This document shows positions 6,234 through 6,878 of a stretch of DNA of 6,878 bases, piece after piece. The stretch comes from Acidimicrobiaceae bacterium (GTDB taxonomy: Bacteria > Actinomycetota > Acidimicrobiia > Acidimicrobiales > Palsa-688), in the NCBI GenBank assembly GCA_003156795.1, contig PMHU01000328.1:8373-15250 (forward strand), given 5' to 3'. The notes under the pieces are model-generated. The model did not search any database. It had not been told where the DNA came from and saw only the letters and a list, made by a program, of their open reading frames with translations. The position numbers and the translations under genes were made by a program. Position 1 is the first letter of the stretch; each line of letters starts with the position of its first letter.

Positions 6234-6249
6234 CCTGGTTGTCTACTCT
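6221..6249 (+). promoter_or_regulatory. Promoter of the divergent alpha/beta-hydrolase gene
   Basis: TTGACA (6221-6226) is a perfect -35 box, followed by an exact 17-bp spacer and TACTCT (6244-6249) as a TANNNT -10 box. The predicted start is near 6256, giving a leader of about 30 bases with AAGGGAG (6273-6279) before the ATG. The operator covers most of the spacer, the whole -10 box and the start point. Confidence 0.75.
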
Positions 6250-6267
6250 TTAGACAACCAGGTTGAC
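6229..6267. promoter_or_regulatory. 39-bp operator: perfect 17-bp inverted repeat with 5-bp centre
   Basis: GTCAACCTGGTTGTCTA (6229-6245) and TAGACAACCAGGTTGAC (6251-6267) are exact reverse complements separated by CTCTT. Each arm itself contains an 11-bp dyad, CAACCTGGTTG (6231-6241) and CAACCAGGTTG (6255-6265), centred 24 bp apart. Each dyad has the size of one MarR dimer half-pair site, so two dimers could bind side by side. The site spans the hydrolase -10 box and start point and touches the marR -35 box, which predicts strong repression of the hydrolase and milder autoregulation. Binding by the neighbouring MarR is inferred from position. Confidence 0.85.
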
Positions 6268-6285
6268 GATTCAAGGGAGATCGAC

Positions 6286-6878
6286 ATGACCGCAACTGCC
6301 AAGAAGACTTCACTGGCCGGGGTGAGGCACCATTACGCCAAGGTCAACGGGACTGAGCTGCACTATGCGGCGGCGGGCATTGAAGGAACTCCAGTTCTGC
6401 TGGTCCATGGTTTCCCCGAGACGTGGTGGACCTTCCGCAAGCTCATCCCGCTGCTCGCCGCTAGCCACCGTGTCTATGCAGTGGATCTGCGCGGGTTCGG
6501 TGACTCTGACAACGGGTCAGGTCCCTACGACAGCAAGACCTCCGCCGAGGACCTGCATCTTCTCATCGAGCAGTTGAAGGTTGGCCCAGTGCACCTCACC
6601 GGGCAGGACATCAGCGGAGCGTCCGTCTTGCGTCTCGCCGCGACGCACCCCGAGGATGTGCTCAGCTTCACCGCCATCGAGATGGGCCTACCCGGGTTCG
6701 GCCTTGAGAAGCTGGCCGACGTCACCCACGGGGGTACCTGGCACATCGGCGTTCTTGCCGCCCCCGGGATTCCCGAGATGCTCCTCGCCGGTCGCGAACG
6801 CGAGTTCCTCGGACAGTTCGCCTTTCCGGCCATGAGCGCCACCCCCGGAGCGATCACCGACACCGACATCGACGAGTT
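6286..6878 (+). CDS. Alpha/beta-hydrolase, epoxide hydrolase/dehalogenase type (3' truncated)
   Basis: The first 197 codons are in the window; the gene runs off the right edge. The fold is the epoxide hydrolase / haloalkane dehalogenase branch of alpha/beta-hydrolases, in which an Asp attacks the substrate to form an ester intermediate that water then cleaves. Visible are the oxyanion motif LLVHGFPETWWTFR (38-51), YAVDLRGFGDSD (64-75), and the nucleophile elbow TGQDISGASV (105-114) with Asp108. The cap domain begins at about 134. The catalytic His and the second acid lie beyond the window. The usual elbow is GHDWGA; here Gln, Ile and Ser replace His, Trp and Gly. The start follows AAGGGAG by six bases. 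The gene is divergent from marR and shares its operator, so it is probably induced by its substrate or a related compound. Epoxide hydrolysis, dehalogenation and C-C or ester hydrolysis remain possible. Confidence 0.9.
   Translation, partial: MTATAKKTSLAGVRHHYAKVNGTELHYAAAGIEGTPVLLVHGFPETWWTFRKLIPLLAASHRVYAVDLRGFGDSDNGSGPYDSKTSAEDLHLLIEQLKVGPVHLTGQDISGASVLRLAATHPEDVLSFTAIEMGLPGFGLEKLADVTHGGTWHIGVLAAPGIPEMLLAGREREFLGQFAFPAMSATPGAITDTDIDE

Overview
The window is high-GC DNA with actinobacterial character: strong G/C bias at codon third positions, a GTG start, promoters of the TANNNT type placed so that mRNAs would start at or near the start codon, and catabolic protein families (acyl-CoA ligase, FDADNH-type amidohydrolase, acyl-CoA dehydrogenase remnant, HSL-type esterase, SRPBCC protein) that are typically multiplied in mycobacteria and related actinomycetes. 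The genus cannot be fixed from the sequence.

Left part (1-3476, + strand): the 3' end of an unidentified gene, then an ATP-dependent acyl-CoA ligase (110-1588), then an ACMSD-type metal-dependent amidohydrolase (1676-2872). Directly behind the amidohydrolase lies what I read as the wreck of an acyl-CoA dehydrogenase gene (about 2886-3215). Its recognisable N-terminal blocks are scattered over two reading frames with in-frame stops, and the C-terminal two thirds are missing. The intact ancestor would have made this a ligase / hydrolase / dehydrogenase acyl-CoA catabolic operon.

Middle part (3477-5435, + strand): an HSL-family alpha/beta-hydrolase esterase (3477-4415), a 552-bp gene-poor stretch with several inverted repeats (4416-4967), and a small SRPBCC-fold protein (4968-5435) that appears to be translated from a leaderless message.

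Right part (5436-6878): a short convergent intergenic region, a MarR-family regulator on the - strand (5717-6196), and divergently from it an alpha/beta-hydrolase of the epoxide hydrolase / haloalkane dehalogenase type with an Asp nucleophile (6286 to the window edge, 3' end missing). The 89-bp gap between them is the best-defined regulatory site in the window. It has back-to-back promoters with adjacent -35 boxes and a perfect 17-bp inverted repeat around a 5-bp centre that covers the hydrolase -10 box and reaches the marR -35 box. This fits a self-regulating MarR switch controlling the hydrolase.

Taken together the window looks like an accessory catabolic island for uptake-derived carboxylic acids, esters or epoxides. 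No mobile element, CRISPR array, rRNA or tRNA was seen. I do not see a clearly unprecedented system; the operator architecture and the decayed dehydrogenase are the observations most worth a second look.
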